Assembly (NCBI GenBank): GCA_009702325.1
Contig: WLID01000001.1
Coordinates: forward strand, 496,001-560,000
Direction: 5' to 3'
DNA: 64,000 nucleotides
From: Actinomycetota bacterium
GTDB lineage: Bacteria > Actinomycetota > Thermoleophilia > Gaiellales > Gaiellaceae
The translations under genes and the position numbers were made by a program. Shown here piece after piece: positions 44,012 to 51,447 of this stretch. A model generated the notes under the pieces. That model saw only the letters and a list, made by a program, of their open reading frames with translations, did not search any database and had not been told where the DNA came from. Within the stretch, counting starts at the first letter, position 1. Each line of letters opens with the position of its first letter.

Positions 44012-45076
44012 ATGACGCATATGACACCGAAGTTTCGCGCGGCGCTGACCGCAATCGTTCTTGGCTTGACGCTCGTCCTCCCGCAACTCGGGCAGGCGGC
44101 GATCAACCCCCGTATTACCGTCGCGACCACCGCAACCGCCGGTGCCGCACCGCTCGCCATCACGCTCGGCGACACGGGTGGAGCAGGCGACGCATTTGCC
44201 AAAGCCGTCGTCTACGTTCCGGCCGCATTTTCGTTCGTCGCTCCACCAACGACCGTTGGCACAGCGGCGGTCACAACAGTTTGGACAGACCGTGACCCGC
44301 AGAGCCCCGTTCTCTTGTCAGGTGGAATCTCGGCGGTAAGCCCAAGCGACCCACGCATCGCCGCATCAAGCAACTGCGACCCGGGAACGCATACCGCAAC
44401 CTGGCTCGTCTCCGTCACGAGCGTCGGAGGCGATTCGTTCGCGTTCCCGATCTACGTTGATGCCACCACAGGAACCGAAACGCAGTTCGGGGCGACGAAG
44501 CTCGTGTTCTGCTTCCTCCCACCGACGCAGGGCCTCCCAAACCGTGCGAGTGACGGCAACAAGTTCGTCTCGGCTCAGCTGAAGCTCAATGGCTTCTCGC
44601 ACATTGGGGCGTCCGGAACAACGACATGGCGATCGCTGTGGACTCCGTACACCACCGGGACAGCAACATTGAACGCCGCAGGAGCGATGGAAGCTCAGTC
44701 GACGCTCACGGTCCTGACACCGTCGGATCTGGTGCTCACCGGGAAGATCGTGACCTCACGCATCAACGGCAACACGCGTAAGCAGGCCACCGTTGTCGCA
44801 TCGCTTTCGGGAGAAGGAACGCCGATTGCGGGCGTCATCGTGCTCATCAAGCACGGCATCACGCCAGCAAAGCTCGTGTCGTTGGGCAAGGGCAGCACCA
44901 GCGGAAAGGGAACCGTCACAAAGACGTCTCTGCTCGCGGGTGGAACCTACTTCCAGGCGGGAGCAACCCTCACTGGAATTGCCGGGGCATGCAACCCGTC
45001 GTTCTCTGTGCCGTGCAGCAACGCTTCTGGTGGCGCAGTGACCTACGCCAGTAACACGCTCCATCTTCGTGGCTAA
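44012..45076 (+). CDS. Secreted protein of unknown function
   Basis: The protein has 354 residues from ATG 44012; ATG 44021 is an alternative. The signal peptide has hydrophobic core AALTAIVLGLTLVLP and a cleavage site near GQAAINP. The mature part is threonine/serine/alanine-rich and beta-strand-like (ITVATTATAGAAPLAITLGD, GTHTATWLVSVTSVG, KQATVVASLSGEGTPIAGV), resembling Ig-like or invasin-type surface modules. Four cysteines could form disulfides. No family is recognised with certainty. It is flanked by the RAYT element and a terminator. Confidence 0.7.
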   Translation: MTHMTPKFRAALTAIVLGLTLVLPQLGQAAINPRITVATTATAGAAPLAITLGDTGGAGDAFAKAVVYVPAAFSFVAPPTTVGTAAVTTVWTDRDPQSPVLLSGGISAVSPSDPRIAASSNCDPGTHTATWLVSVTSVGGDSFAFPIYVDATTGTETQFGATKLVFCFLPPTQGLPNRASDGNKFVSAQLKLNGFSHIGASGTTTWRSLWTPYTTGTATLNAAGAMEAQSTLTVLTPSDLVLTGKIVTSRINGNTRKQATVVASLSGEGTPIAGVIVLIKHGITPAKLVSLGKGSTSGKGTVTKTSLLAGGTYFQAGATLTGIAGACNPSFSVPCSNASGGAVTYASNTLHLRG

Positions 45077-45108
45077 CCCCTGATCGGCACTTCACGCCGA
45101 CCGCCAAC

Positions 45109-45144
45109 CACCGGCGCTGCCTCCTTCGCGGGGCGGCGCCGGTG
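45109..45144. terminator. Bidirectional terminator
   Basis: CACCGGCGC and GCGCCGGTG form a nine-base stem with a GC-rich interior loop, between the convergent secreted-protein and sigma-factor genes. Confidence 0.65.
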
Positions 45145-45146
45145 CT

Positions 45147-45911
45147 TCAGGCAGCAAGTTCTGCCGGACGCTCCGGCAGAAGTCGAATCTTCTCAAGCGA
45201 CCGGCTGATCAGACGAGAGACCTGCATCTGCGAGATCCCCATTCTCACGGCGATCTGCGCCTGCGTGAGTTCTTCGAAGAAGCGGAGCAGAATGATCCGT
45301 CGCTCCCGCTCGCCGAGTGAATCAAGCCCGCGTGAGATCAAGTCGTGATCGTCGGCGACACCAAAGGGCGCCAACGTGTCGGCAACCGTGTCGCCGAGCA
45401 CCGTGTAGGGATCGCTTCCGAACGGTGACGACAGCGAAATGGTGGCGTACGCCCGCCCAGCTTCAAGCGCCTCGATCGCCTGTTCCTGATGGACGCCCGC
45501 GGCGCTGGCCAGCTCCCCGATGGTTGGTGATCGACCGAGGCTGCCCGTGAGCTCATCATCGAATTTCAGCAGCTTGCCGTTCAGTTCCTTAAGGCTTCGA
45601 GGGACATGCACGGCCCAACCACGGTCGCGGAAATGCCGCTGGATCTCACCGACGATCATTGTCATCGCGTACACCCTAAGTTCGACCCCACGTTCCGGAT
45701 CGAAGCGGTCGACCGCCTTGATGAGGCCGATCGTCCCGACTTGGATGACGTCGTCGTGCTGGTCGCCGCGCCGGCCGTACCGCCCTGCCACGGCGCGGAC
45801 GAGCGGGAGATATCCCTCAATCAGACGATCCCGCGCCGTGCTGTTCTGCCACTCCTGAACCTCAAGCCGTGTCGGCGAGGTGTTGGGTGCGATGGCCTTG
45901 AAACGTTCCAC
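45147..45911 (-). CDS. RNA polymerase sigma factor, SigF/SigB type
   Basis: The protein has 254 residues from GTG 45911 (GGGGG six bases upstream); a longer frame to 45998 is less likely. Region 2 is LPLVRAVAGRYGRRGDQHDD and DVIQVGTIGLIKAVDRFDPE. Region 3 has LGRSPTIGELASAAGVHQEQ, and region 4 is LGERERRIILLRFFEELTQA with GISQMQVSRLISRSL. This is the group 3 family that controls stress or sporulation genes in Gram-positives. No anti-sigma factor (RsbW) or anti-anti-sigma gene lies beside it, so its control is not visible here. Confidence 0.9.
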   Translation of the reverse strand: MERFKAIAPNTSPTRLEVQEWQNSTARDRLIEGYLPLVRAVAGRYGRRGDQHDDVIQVGTIGLIKAVDRFDPERGVELRVYAMTMIVGEIQRHFRDRGWAVHVPRSLKELNGKLLKFDDELTGSLGRSPTIGELASAAGVHQEQAIEALEAGRAYATISLSSPFGSDPYTVLGDTVADTLAPFGVADDHDLISRGLDSLGERERRIILLRFFEELTQAQIAVRMGISQMQVSRLISRSLEKIRLLPERPAELAA

Positions 45912-46150
45912 GAAGTGCCCCCATTCAGGGAGGATTGAAAGGTCGCAGCCGAGCAGTCTCGGTTGCGTTTCAACCCACGGTGCTGAGGGAAGGCACACAT
46001 GCGAAATCGACGAGCGTGAGATTTCGCGAACGAATCAACGAGACGCCGGTCTGTCTCGTTGCAGTTCAACGTAGCACCCTGCGGATGGCTGCTCGGAGGG
46101 GGCGCCGCACGAAACGGCTCACTCAAGCCGTTTCTGCGAGGGGTACAGAG

Positions 46151-46222
46151 TGGGCGCACCTGGGATCGAACCAGGGACCTCTCGCGTGTGAAGCGAGCGC
46201 TCTCCCGCTGAGCTATGCGCCC
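46151..46222 (-). tRNA. tRNA-Val, anticodon CAC
   Basis: A complete cloverleaf can be drawn on the minus strand: acceptor GGGCGCA with TGCGCCC plus discriminator A, D-arm GCTC...GAGC, anticodon stem CTCGC/GCGAG with loop TTCACAC (anticodon CAC), and T-arm CCTGG-TTCGATC-CCAGG. Length is 72 nt and CCA is not encoded. Confidence 0.95.
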
Positions 46223-46228
46223 GGGAAA

Positions 46229-46310
46229 GTCCGCGGCACCTGCGAGGGATCCTTAGGGCTGCTTCCTCCCGGATCTGACCCGGTTCGGAATCTCGCAGCG
46301 CCGCGGGCGC
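46229..46310 (-). ncRNA. ffs: Bacterial SRP RNA (4.5S/ffs type)
   Basis: On the minus strand the highly conserved SRP domain IV signature GGTCAGATCCGGGAGGAAGC followed by AGCCCTAA is present. It sits at the tip of a long helix: CCGCGGC and CTGCGAG on the 5' side pair with CTCGCAG and GCCGCGG on the 3' side. The size is about 80-85 nt (short form). The 3' end runs into CTTTC just before the tRNA-Val gene, eight bases on, so the two are probably co-transcribed. Together with Ffh it targets membrane proteins to the translocon. Confidence 0.93.
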
Positions 46311-46355
46311 GCACAGTCTAGCTGTGCCGACACCCTTCGGTTCGTAGGGGCGCGG

Positions 46356-46847
46356 CTAGTTGTCGGTCGGGGTTGGATTCCCGCCGAGAATGGCGGTGAA
46401 CTTGACCTTCGTCGAGTTGCACACGTCGTCGTAGGTGTCGGCCTGGGTGTAGGTGATGACACCCGTTACCGTCGTCGCGTTCGTGAACTTGCCGGTGATC
46501 GTCGACACCGTCTTGATCGTCGGATCGAACGTGAACGTTCCGGCTGCCTTCGTCACTGTGAACGTTCCGCTTGTGACGGGGATCGTCGCCTTGAGGATCA
46601 CCTTCGATGTGGCGAACGGATCAACGCCCGCGGGAAACTCGCCGGCCGAGAAGCAGCCGAGGGTGCGGTAGGTGAATGTGGCGAGGCCCTTCGCGCCAAC
46701 GGTGAAGCTGGCGGTGGGCGGGAACCCGTTCACGGCCTTCTCGGACGTGTTGCCGGCGTACGCGCCTGATTTCGGCTTGACCGCACCGAACGCGGAGGTC
46801 GCGACAACGGTTGCAATGACCAGGGAGAGAACCACGACCTTGCGCAT
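46356..46847 (-). CDS. Secreted protein of unknown function
   Basis: The protein has 163 residues from ATG 46847; a GTG nine bases earlier is possible. The signal peptide is MRKVVVLSLVIATVVATSAFGA. The mature part is beta-rich (TASFTVGAKGLATFTYRTLG, SGTFTVTKAAGTFTFDPTIK, TTVTGVITYTQADTYDD) with two cysteines (LGCFSAG, DVCNST) that may pair. Proteins of this design are frequent in Thermoleophilia, but I know of no assigned function. Confidence 0.75.
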   Translation of the reverse strand: MRKVVVLSLVIATVVATSAFGAVKPKSGAYAGNTSEKAVNGFPPTASFTVGAKGLATFTYRTLGCFSAGEFPAGVDPFATSKVILKATIPVTSGTFTVTKAAGTFTFDPTIKTVSTITGKFTNATTVTGVITYTQADTYDDVCNSTKVKFTAILGGNPTPTDN

Positions 46848-46931
46848 GTCGGTCACGATAGCCCCACGTGCGCCTCCGCCGCAACGGGCATCCGCCCAAC
46901 GTGTTCGACGTCGGCAAGGTAGAACGACACG

Positions 46932-47651
46932 ATGGTCTCTCTCCTCGCAGCAATTGCAGTCGCAGCCGCGCTGCCTCTGCATGGAAAGACGGTGGCGATC
47001 GATCCGGGGCACAACGGGGCGAACTGGTCGCATCCCGCCGCGATCAATCGGCTCGTCGGCGCTGGAACATTCCGCAAGGCGTGCGACACGACCGGCACCG
47101 CCACGAATGCGGGGTACTCCGAGTCGGCCTACACGTTTGATGTCGCGCGACGGCTCGCGGCCGACCTGCGTGCGCTCGGCGCGCGTGTGATCGTGACGCG
47201 GCCGTCGAACCGCGGTGTCGGGCCGTGCATCAACGAGCGAGCCGCGATCGGCAACCGCGCCCATGCAGACGTCGCGCTCTCGATTCATGCGGACGGCGGC
47301 CCTCCATCTGGCCGAGGCTTCCATGTGATCTATGCGCCAGCGATCCCGCATCTCACGGCCAAGACAGCCGCGGCTTCAGCGCGGCTCGCGCGGATTGTGC
47401 GCAACGTCTTCCGTGACGAGACGGGGGAGCCCGTTGCTTCGTACGTCGGGACGCAAGGCTTGAACGTGCGGCGCGACCTCGGCGGGCTCAATCTCTCCAC
47501 GGTGCCGAAGGTGTTGATCGAGACTGGGAACATGCGCAACGCAACAGACGCGATCCGGCTCAGCTCATCGACGTTTCGGGCTATCCAGGCCCGTGCGCTC
47601 GCGACGGCCCTCACGCGCTATCTGTTGACAACTGTCCACAGAAAACAGTAA
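46932..47651 (+). CDS. N-acetylmuramoyl-L-alanine amidase, Amidase_3 family
   Basis: The protein has 239 residues. A short hydrophobic N-terminus (MVSLLAAIAVAAALPL) acts as signal peptide. The zinc-dependent amidase domain follows with KTVAIDPGHNGANW (first histidine), YSESAYTFDVARRLAADL (glutamate), DVALSIHADGGPP (second histidine) and VPKVLIETGNMRNATDA (catalytic glutamate). It cleaves the stem peptide from the glycan in peptidoglycan. It diverges from the secreted-protein gene and precedes the papain-like gene by 56 bp. Confidence 0.9.
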   Translation: MVSLLAAIAVAAALPLHGKTVAIDPGHNGANWSHPAAINRLVGAGTFRKACDTTGTATNAGYSESAYTFDVARRLAADLRALGARVIVTRPSNRGVGPCINERAAIGNRAHADVALSIHADGGPPSGRGFHVIYAPAIPHLTAKTAAASARLARIVRNVFRDETGEPVASYVGTQGLNVRRDLGGLNLSTVPKVLIETGNMRNATDAIRLSSSTFRAIQARALATALTRYLLTTVHRKQ

Positions 47652-47707
47652 CCTCCCGCCACTGCGGCCCTGCGGCGAACCCATTCCGCTCTCCAAGGAG
47701 GCTCGTA

Positions 47708-48469
47708 GTGACAACGATGATCACCCGCCCACAGCGCCGGCTTGGGCGGCTCCCTGTCGCCACCGACGTCCGCACTCTGCGGCTCGCACAATACGTCGAC
47801 CGATCGGCTCTTCCGCCTGCTCCACCCGAGATGGACATCAGCCGCGCTGTTTACGAGTGGCCGATGTACGCGAACGATCGCATCGGTGACTGCACCACCG
47901 CCGCCGCGGGCCACATGATCGAAGCGTGGACGGCCGCGGCGACGGGAACGCCTGTTGTGGTCAGCGAGCGCGACGTTCTCGTGGCCTTCGATCACGTGAA
48001 GCAGGTCGATCCGTTCACCGGTGAAGAAGGAGCGATCGAGCTCGACGTTTTGCGGTACTGGAGGAAGACCGGCATCGGCGAGCATCGGGTGGGGGCGTTC
48101 GCTCGCGTGTCAACCGCCGACCGAGAGCTTGTGCGCATCGCCGCGTATCTCTTCGGTGGGCTCTACATCGGCCTCGCGCTCCCGCTCACCGCGCAGCGGC
48201 AAGACGCCTGGGATTGGACGGGATCGCTGACTGGGCCTGCTACACCCGGCTCGTGGGGTGGGCATGCCGTCGACGTCGTCGCGTATGACGACACCGGTCT
48301 CACGATCGTCACGTGGGGTGCGCTCAAGCGGATGACGTGGGCGTTCTGGGATCGCTACTGCGATGAGGCGTACTGCTTGATTAGCGACGACTTCCTGCGC
48401 AACGGCCGAGCGCCGAACGGCTTCGACGCCGCGGCGCTCCGAGCTGATCTCGCGCTCGTGACTGCCTGA
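47708..48469 (+). CDS. Papain-like fold hypothetical protein
   Basis: The protein has 253 residues from GTG 47708 with AAGGAGG just upstream. A possible catalytic cysteine is in RIGDCTTAAAGHMIEAW and a possible histidine in GSWGGHAVDVVAYDDTG. The TIVTWGALKRMTWAFWDRYC segment completes a C39/papain-like pattern. There is no signal peptide. Whether it is an active peptidase or an inactive relative is open. Related actinobacterial proteins are annotated only as hypothetical. Confidence 0.65.
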   Translation: MTTMITRPQRRLGRLPVATDVRTLRLAQYVDRSALPPAPPEMDISRAVYEWPMYANDRIGDCTTAAAGHMIEAWTAAATGTPVVVSERDVLVAFDHVKQVDPFTGEEGAIELDVLRYWRKTGIGEHRVGAFARVSTADRELVRIAAYLFGGLYIGLALPLTAQRQDAWDWTGSLTGPATPGSWGGHAVDVVAYDDTGLTIVTWGALKRMTWAFWDRYCDEAYCLISDDFLRNGRAPNGFDAAALRADLALVTA

Positions 48470-48476
48470 GCGATGG

Positions 48477-48510
48477 CCGGGCGGGCGCCGGGGAGAGGGT
48501 GCCCGCCCGG
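48477..48510. terminator. Terminator hairpin between papain-like gene and hisA
   Basis: CCGGGCGGGC and GCCCGCCCGG form a perfect ten-base stem with a 14-base loop, followed by GGTTAGG and, 25 bases on, a TTTTT. It serves the convergent papain-like and hisA genes. Confidence 0.7.
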
Positions 48511-48551
48511 GTTAGGCTCAGGCGGTTTTTGTGGTCGCCGAGATGTGAGCG

Positions 48552-49268
48552 TCAGTGCGGGAGCAGTGCTCGTCCAACGACGGCCGCTTCAGCTCCCGCG
48601 TTGGCGAGCGTCTCGAGATCGGTGGGGTCGCTGACGCCGCCCGCAGCCAGCACCGCGAGGCCGCTGGCGGCAACCGATGCGACGAGATCAAGATCGGGGC
48701 CGGCAAGGGTGCCGTCGCGGTCGATTGCGGTGCAGTGGACGCGCACGACGCCTGCATCGAGGCATCGTGCGACCGCGTCGGCGACCGCGAAGCCGCTGCC
48801 TTCGAGCCAGCCGCCGGTGCGCACTTGGCCGTCGCGGACATCGAGCGCCACGATGAGCCGGTCGCCGAGCGCCTCGACCCACGGGGCAGGGTCGGGGAAG
48901 GCCGCCGTTCCGACAATCACACGGTCGGCGCCTGCCTCAAGCAGCGACGCGGCATCGGCAAGGGAGCGGATGCCACCCGATGCCTGAAGTTTCACCCCGC
49001 CGATTGCGGTGGCCACAGCCGCGACGATCTCGGGCCGCACTCGGCCGGAGCGTGCGCCATCAAGGTCGACAAGGTGTACGCGGCTCGCACCAGCGTTGGC
49101 CCAGGCCGCGGCAAGCGCGATCGGGTCTCCGGCGTCAGCAACGACAGCGTCGTAGTCGCCCTGGTGCAACCGAACGGCGGAGGTGCCGAGCACGTCGACT
49201 GCCGGGATGATCTCGATTGGCCCATCGAGCCAGCCGTCGAGGGTGAGATGCGGGGTGGGGGTCGTCAT
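48552..49268 (-). CDS. hisA: HisA, ProFAR isomerase
   Basis: The protein has 238 residues from ATG 49268. It is a (beta/alpha)8 enzyme of histidine biosynthesis that converts 5'-ProFAR to PRFAR. Signature parts are IEIIPAVDVLGTSAVRL, VHLVDLDGARSG, KLQASGGIRSLADA, GADRVIVGTAAF and VLAAGGVSDPTDLETL. It is the only his gene on the minus strand and diverges from yerC-hisG. The operator-like palindrome at 49311-49326 lies 42 bp upstream, so both arms can be controlled together. Confidence 0.93.
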   Translation of the reverse strand: MTTPTPHLTLDGWLDGPIEIIPAVDVLGTSAVRLHQGDYDAVVADAGDPIALAAAWANAGASRVHLVDLDGARSGRVRPEIVAAVATAIGGVKLQASGGIRSLADAASLLEAGADRVIVGTAAFPDPAPWVEALGDRLIVALDVRDGQVRTGGWLEGSGFAVADAVARCLDAGVVRVHCTAIDRDGTLAGPDLDLVASVAASGLAVLAAGGVSDPTDLETLANAGAEAAVVGRALLPH

Positions 49269-49310
49269 CGGGGTACACACCATATCGACGGGCATATCGC
49301 TCCGTTACCG

Positions 49311-49326
49311 TGTTAGCGTGCTAACA
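49311..49326. promoter_or_regulatory. Palindromic operator between hisA and yerC
   Basis: TGTTAGCGTGCTAACA is a perfect 16-bp palindrome (arms TGTTAGC/GCTAACA, centre GT). Its last base is the A of the yerC start codon. The site resembles TrpR-family operators in size and A/T-flanked TAG/CTA content, and it lies beside a TrpR-like gene. A regulator bound here would block both directions. That YerC binds it is an inference. Confidence 0.65.
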
Positions 49327-49652
49327 TGGCGACCGTTATGGCTGACCGTGAAGGACACTCTTGGCGCACCGACGAGATGCGCGAGCTCTTCGAGACGCTC
49401 GCGGCGTTCGACTCTGTCGATGATCTCGAGCGGTTCCTTCGCGATCTCTGCACGCTTGCCGAGTTGGAAGCGATGGCGCACCGCTGGTCGGTCGCCCGGC
49501 TCGTGGAGCAGGGTCTGCCCTACCTCGAGATCGCTGAACGAACGCATGCCTCAACCACCACCGTCACTCGTGTCGCGCACTGGGTGCGCTACGGGGAGGG
49601 CGGCTACCGCCTCGCACTCGACCGTCTGAAGGAGTCGTCATCGACCGTTTGA
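49326..49652 (+). CDS. YerC/YecD family TrpR-related protein
   Basis: The protein has 108 residues from ATG 49326; a second ATG at 49338 is possible. The TrpR-like helical DNA-binding fold is visible: RDLCTLAELEAMAHRWSVAR, LPYLEIAERTHASTTTVTRV (helix-turn-helix) and AHWVRYGEGGYRLAL. Family members next to histidine genes are candidate histidine-responsive repressors. It overlaps hisG (TTGA) and leads the his operon. The palindrome at its start codon suggests autorepression. No Shine-Dalgarno site is visible, so the mRNA may be leaderless. Confidence 0.85.
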   Translation: MATVMADREGHSWRTDEMRELFETLAAFDSVDDLERFLRDLCTLAELEAMAHRWSVARLVEQGLPYLEIAERTHASTTTVTRVAHWVRYGEGGYRLALDRLKESSSTV

Positions 49653-50473
49653 CCATCGCGCTGCCCGTGAAGGGCCGCCTCCGTGAGCCCTCTGTATCGC
49701 TGCTTGTCGACGCGGGGTTTGGGCCTGAGCAGCCAGGCGAGCGTGCGCTTGCGTTCCCATGCCGCAACGCACCCGTCGATGTGCTGCTCGTCCGTGCCGA
49801 CGACATTCCTGAGTACGTCCAGGATGGCGTCGTCGACTGCGGCGTCACCGGCCAGGATCTCGTGCGGGAGCGCGGCGCCGACGTCGAGGAGCTGCTTGAG
49901 CTCGGCTTCGGTGCGTGCCGGCTTGAAGCCGCGGTGCGGGAAGAGTCGACCTACCAGCGTTTCGAAGACCTCGAAGGTGTGAAGCTCGCCACCGTCTTCC
50001 CACGGCTCACACGCGAGCTGATGCCCGTGCCCGTGCAGGTCGTCGATGTCACCGGTTCCGTTGAAATTGCGCCCCGGCTGGGTCTTGCCGACGCGATTGT
50101 CGACCTCGTTTCGTCAGGGAACACGATGCGCGCGAACGGGCTGCGCTCACTCGGCGTGCTTTTCCGGTCGCAGGCGGTGCTGATCGGTCGGCCTGGGGCG
50201 AATACGTCGCAGATCGTGGCGATGATGCGCGCCGTCGTCGAAGGGCGCGCGCACCGGTACGTGATGATGAACACGCCGGAAGATGCCCTCGAAAAGGTCT
50301 GCGCCGTCCTTGGCGGCACGCGCACCCCGAGTGTGCTCCCGCTGGCAGAGGAAGGGATGGTTGCGGTGCACGCGCTCGTCCTCGCCTCAGATGTGTGGCG
50401 GTTGCTGCCTGAGCTTGAAGCGGTTGGTGCGTCATCGATCCTCGTGGTGCCGGTTGAGCGGATGGTGTCGTGA
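49649..50473 (+). CDS. hisG: ATP phosphoribosyltransferase HisG (long form)
   Basis: The protein has 274 residues from TTG 49649, which overlaps the yerC stop. It catalyses the first step, ATP + PRPP to PR-ATP. Visible segments are LTIALPVKGRLREP, VDVLLVRADDIPEYVQDGVV, VDCGVTGQDL, the PRPP-binding GLADAIVDLVSSGNTMRANG and a C-terminal regulatory domain (about 195-274) for histidine feedback. The long form does not need HisZ, which is absent. Confidence 0.94.
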   Translation: MTIALPVKGRLREPSVSLLVDAGFGPEQPGERALAFPCRNAPVDVLLVRADDIPEYVQDGVVDCGVTGQDLVRERGADVEELLELGFGACRLEAAVREESTYQRFEDLEGVKLATVFPRLTRELMPVPVQVVDVTGSVEIAPRLGLADAIVDLVSSGNTMRANGLRSLGVLFRSQAVLIGRPGANTSQIVAMMRAVVEGRAHRYVMMNTPEDALEKVCAVLGGTRTPSVLPLAEEGMVAVHALVLASDVWRLLPELEAVGASSILVVPVERMVS

Positions 50474-51447
50474 GCATCGTTTCCGACATCAAGGAGCGAG
50501 GTGACGAAGCCGTTCGCGAGTGGGCGCTCAAGCTAGACGGAGCCGAGCCGACACGCGCGGTCGCGGATCACTCGCTGCTGCCGAAGCAGGCGGTGCTTGA
50601 TCTTGCCGATCGCGTCGAGCGGTGGCACGCTGCGCAGCGTCCAGCCGACATTCGGCTTGAAGTCGAGCCAGGCGTCGTGCTCGAACGGAAGTGGCTGCCA
50701 CTCCAGAGCGCCGGCGTCTACGTCCCTCGCAATCTTGTCTCGACCCTCGTGATGTGCGCGGTCGTTGCGCGAACCGCTGGGGTGGAGGAGATCGTTGTGT
50801 GCACGCCGCCTGCCGGCGCGGGGCTTGTTGCCGCTGCCGCCGAGTTGCTCGGGTTCGGCGAGGTGTGGGCGCTCGGCGGGCCGCAGGCAATCGGCTGGCT
50901 TGCCTATGTGCGGAAGGTCGACAAGATCGTTGGCCCAGGCAACCAGTATGTGAACGACGCCAAGCTCGAGGTGTGGCGCGACGTTCCGATCGATCTGCCC
51001 GGCGGGCCATCTGAGGTCGTCGTTGTCGCAGGCGAGGGCGCCGACCCGCACATCGTTGAGTTGGAGATCGCCGCGCAGGCCGAACACGGCCACGACGCTG
51101 GCTGCACCGTTGTCTCGACCCTTGCCGAGGCCGAGGAGATTGCGCCCGAACACCTTGTGTTGCTCGGCTCTGCCGAAGCCGACGCCGACCTCGTTCGCAA
51201 CGCCGGCGCGGTGTTCGTCGGCGACTACTCGCCGGTCGCAAGCGGCGACTACGCCACCGGCGGCAACCACGTGCTTCCGACCGGCGGCTGGGCACGCTCC
51301 ACCGGTGGCCTCGGCCTGGAGACGTTCCTCAAGCCGATCACGATCCAGCGTCTGACGAGGGAAGGGCTCGACCTCGTGCGCCCCACGGTCGAGGCGCTCG
51401 CGGCCGCCGAAGGGCTCACCGCGCACGCGGCGGCGGTGCAGCGATGA
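50470..51447 (+). CDS. hisD: Histidinol dehydrogenase, compact form
   Basis: The protein has 325 residues from GTG 50470, against the usual 420-440. The last two steps (histidinol to histidine) need residues that are kept: IVGPGNQYVNDAKL, zinc and catalytic region QAEHGHD (203-209), APEH (225-228), GDYATGGNHVLP and a C-terminal LTAH. Missing parts are about 35 residues at the N-terminus and about 45 residues between QAEHGHDAGCTVVSTLAEAE and the APEH motif. It overlaps hisG and hisCB by four bases each. It is probably functional in a reduced form. Confidence 0.88.
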   Translation: MSIVSDIKERGDEAVREWALKLDGAEPTRAVADHSLLPKQAVLDLADRVERWHAAQRPADIRLEVEPGVVLERKWLPLQSAGVYVPRNLVSTLVMCAVVARTAGVEEIVVCTPPAGAGLVAAAAELLGFGEVWALGGPQAIGWLAYVRKVDKIVGPGNQYVNDAKLEVWRDVPIDLPGGPSEVVVVAGEGADPHIVELEIAAQAEHGHDAGCTVVSTLAEAEEIAPEHLVLLGSAEADADLVRNAGAVFVGDYSPVASGDYATGGNHVLPTGGWARSTGGLGLETFLKPITIQRLTREGLDLVRPTVEALAAAEGLTAHAAAVQR

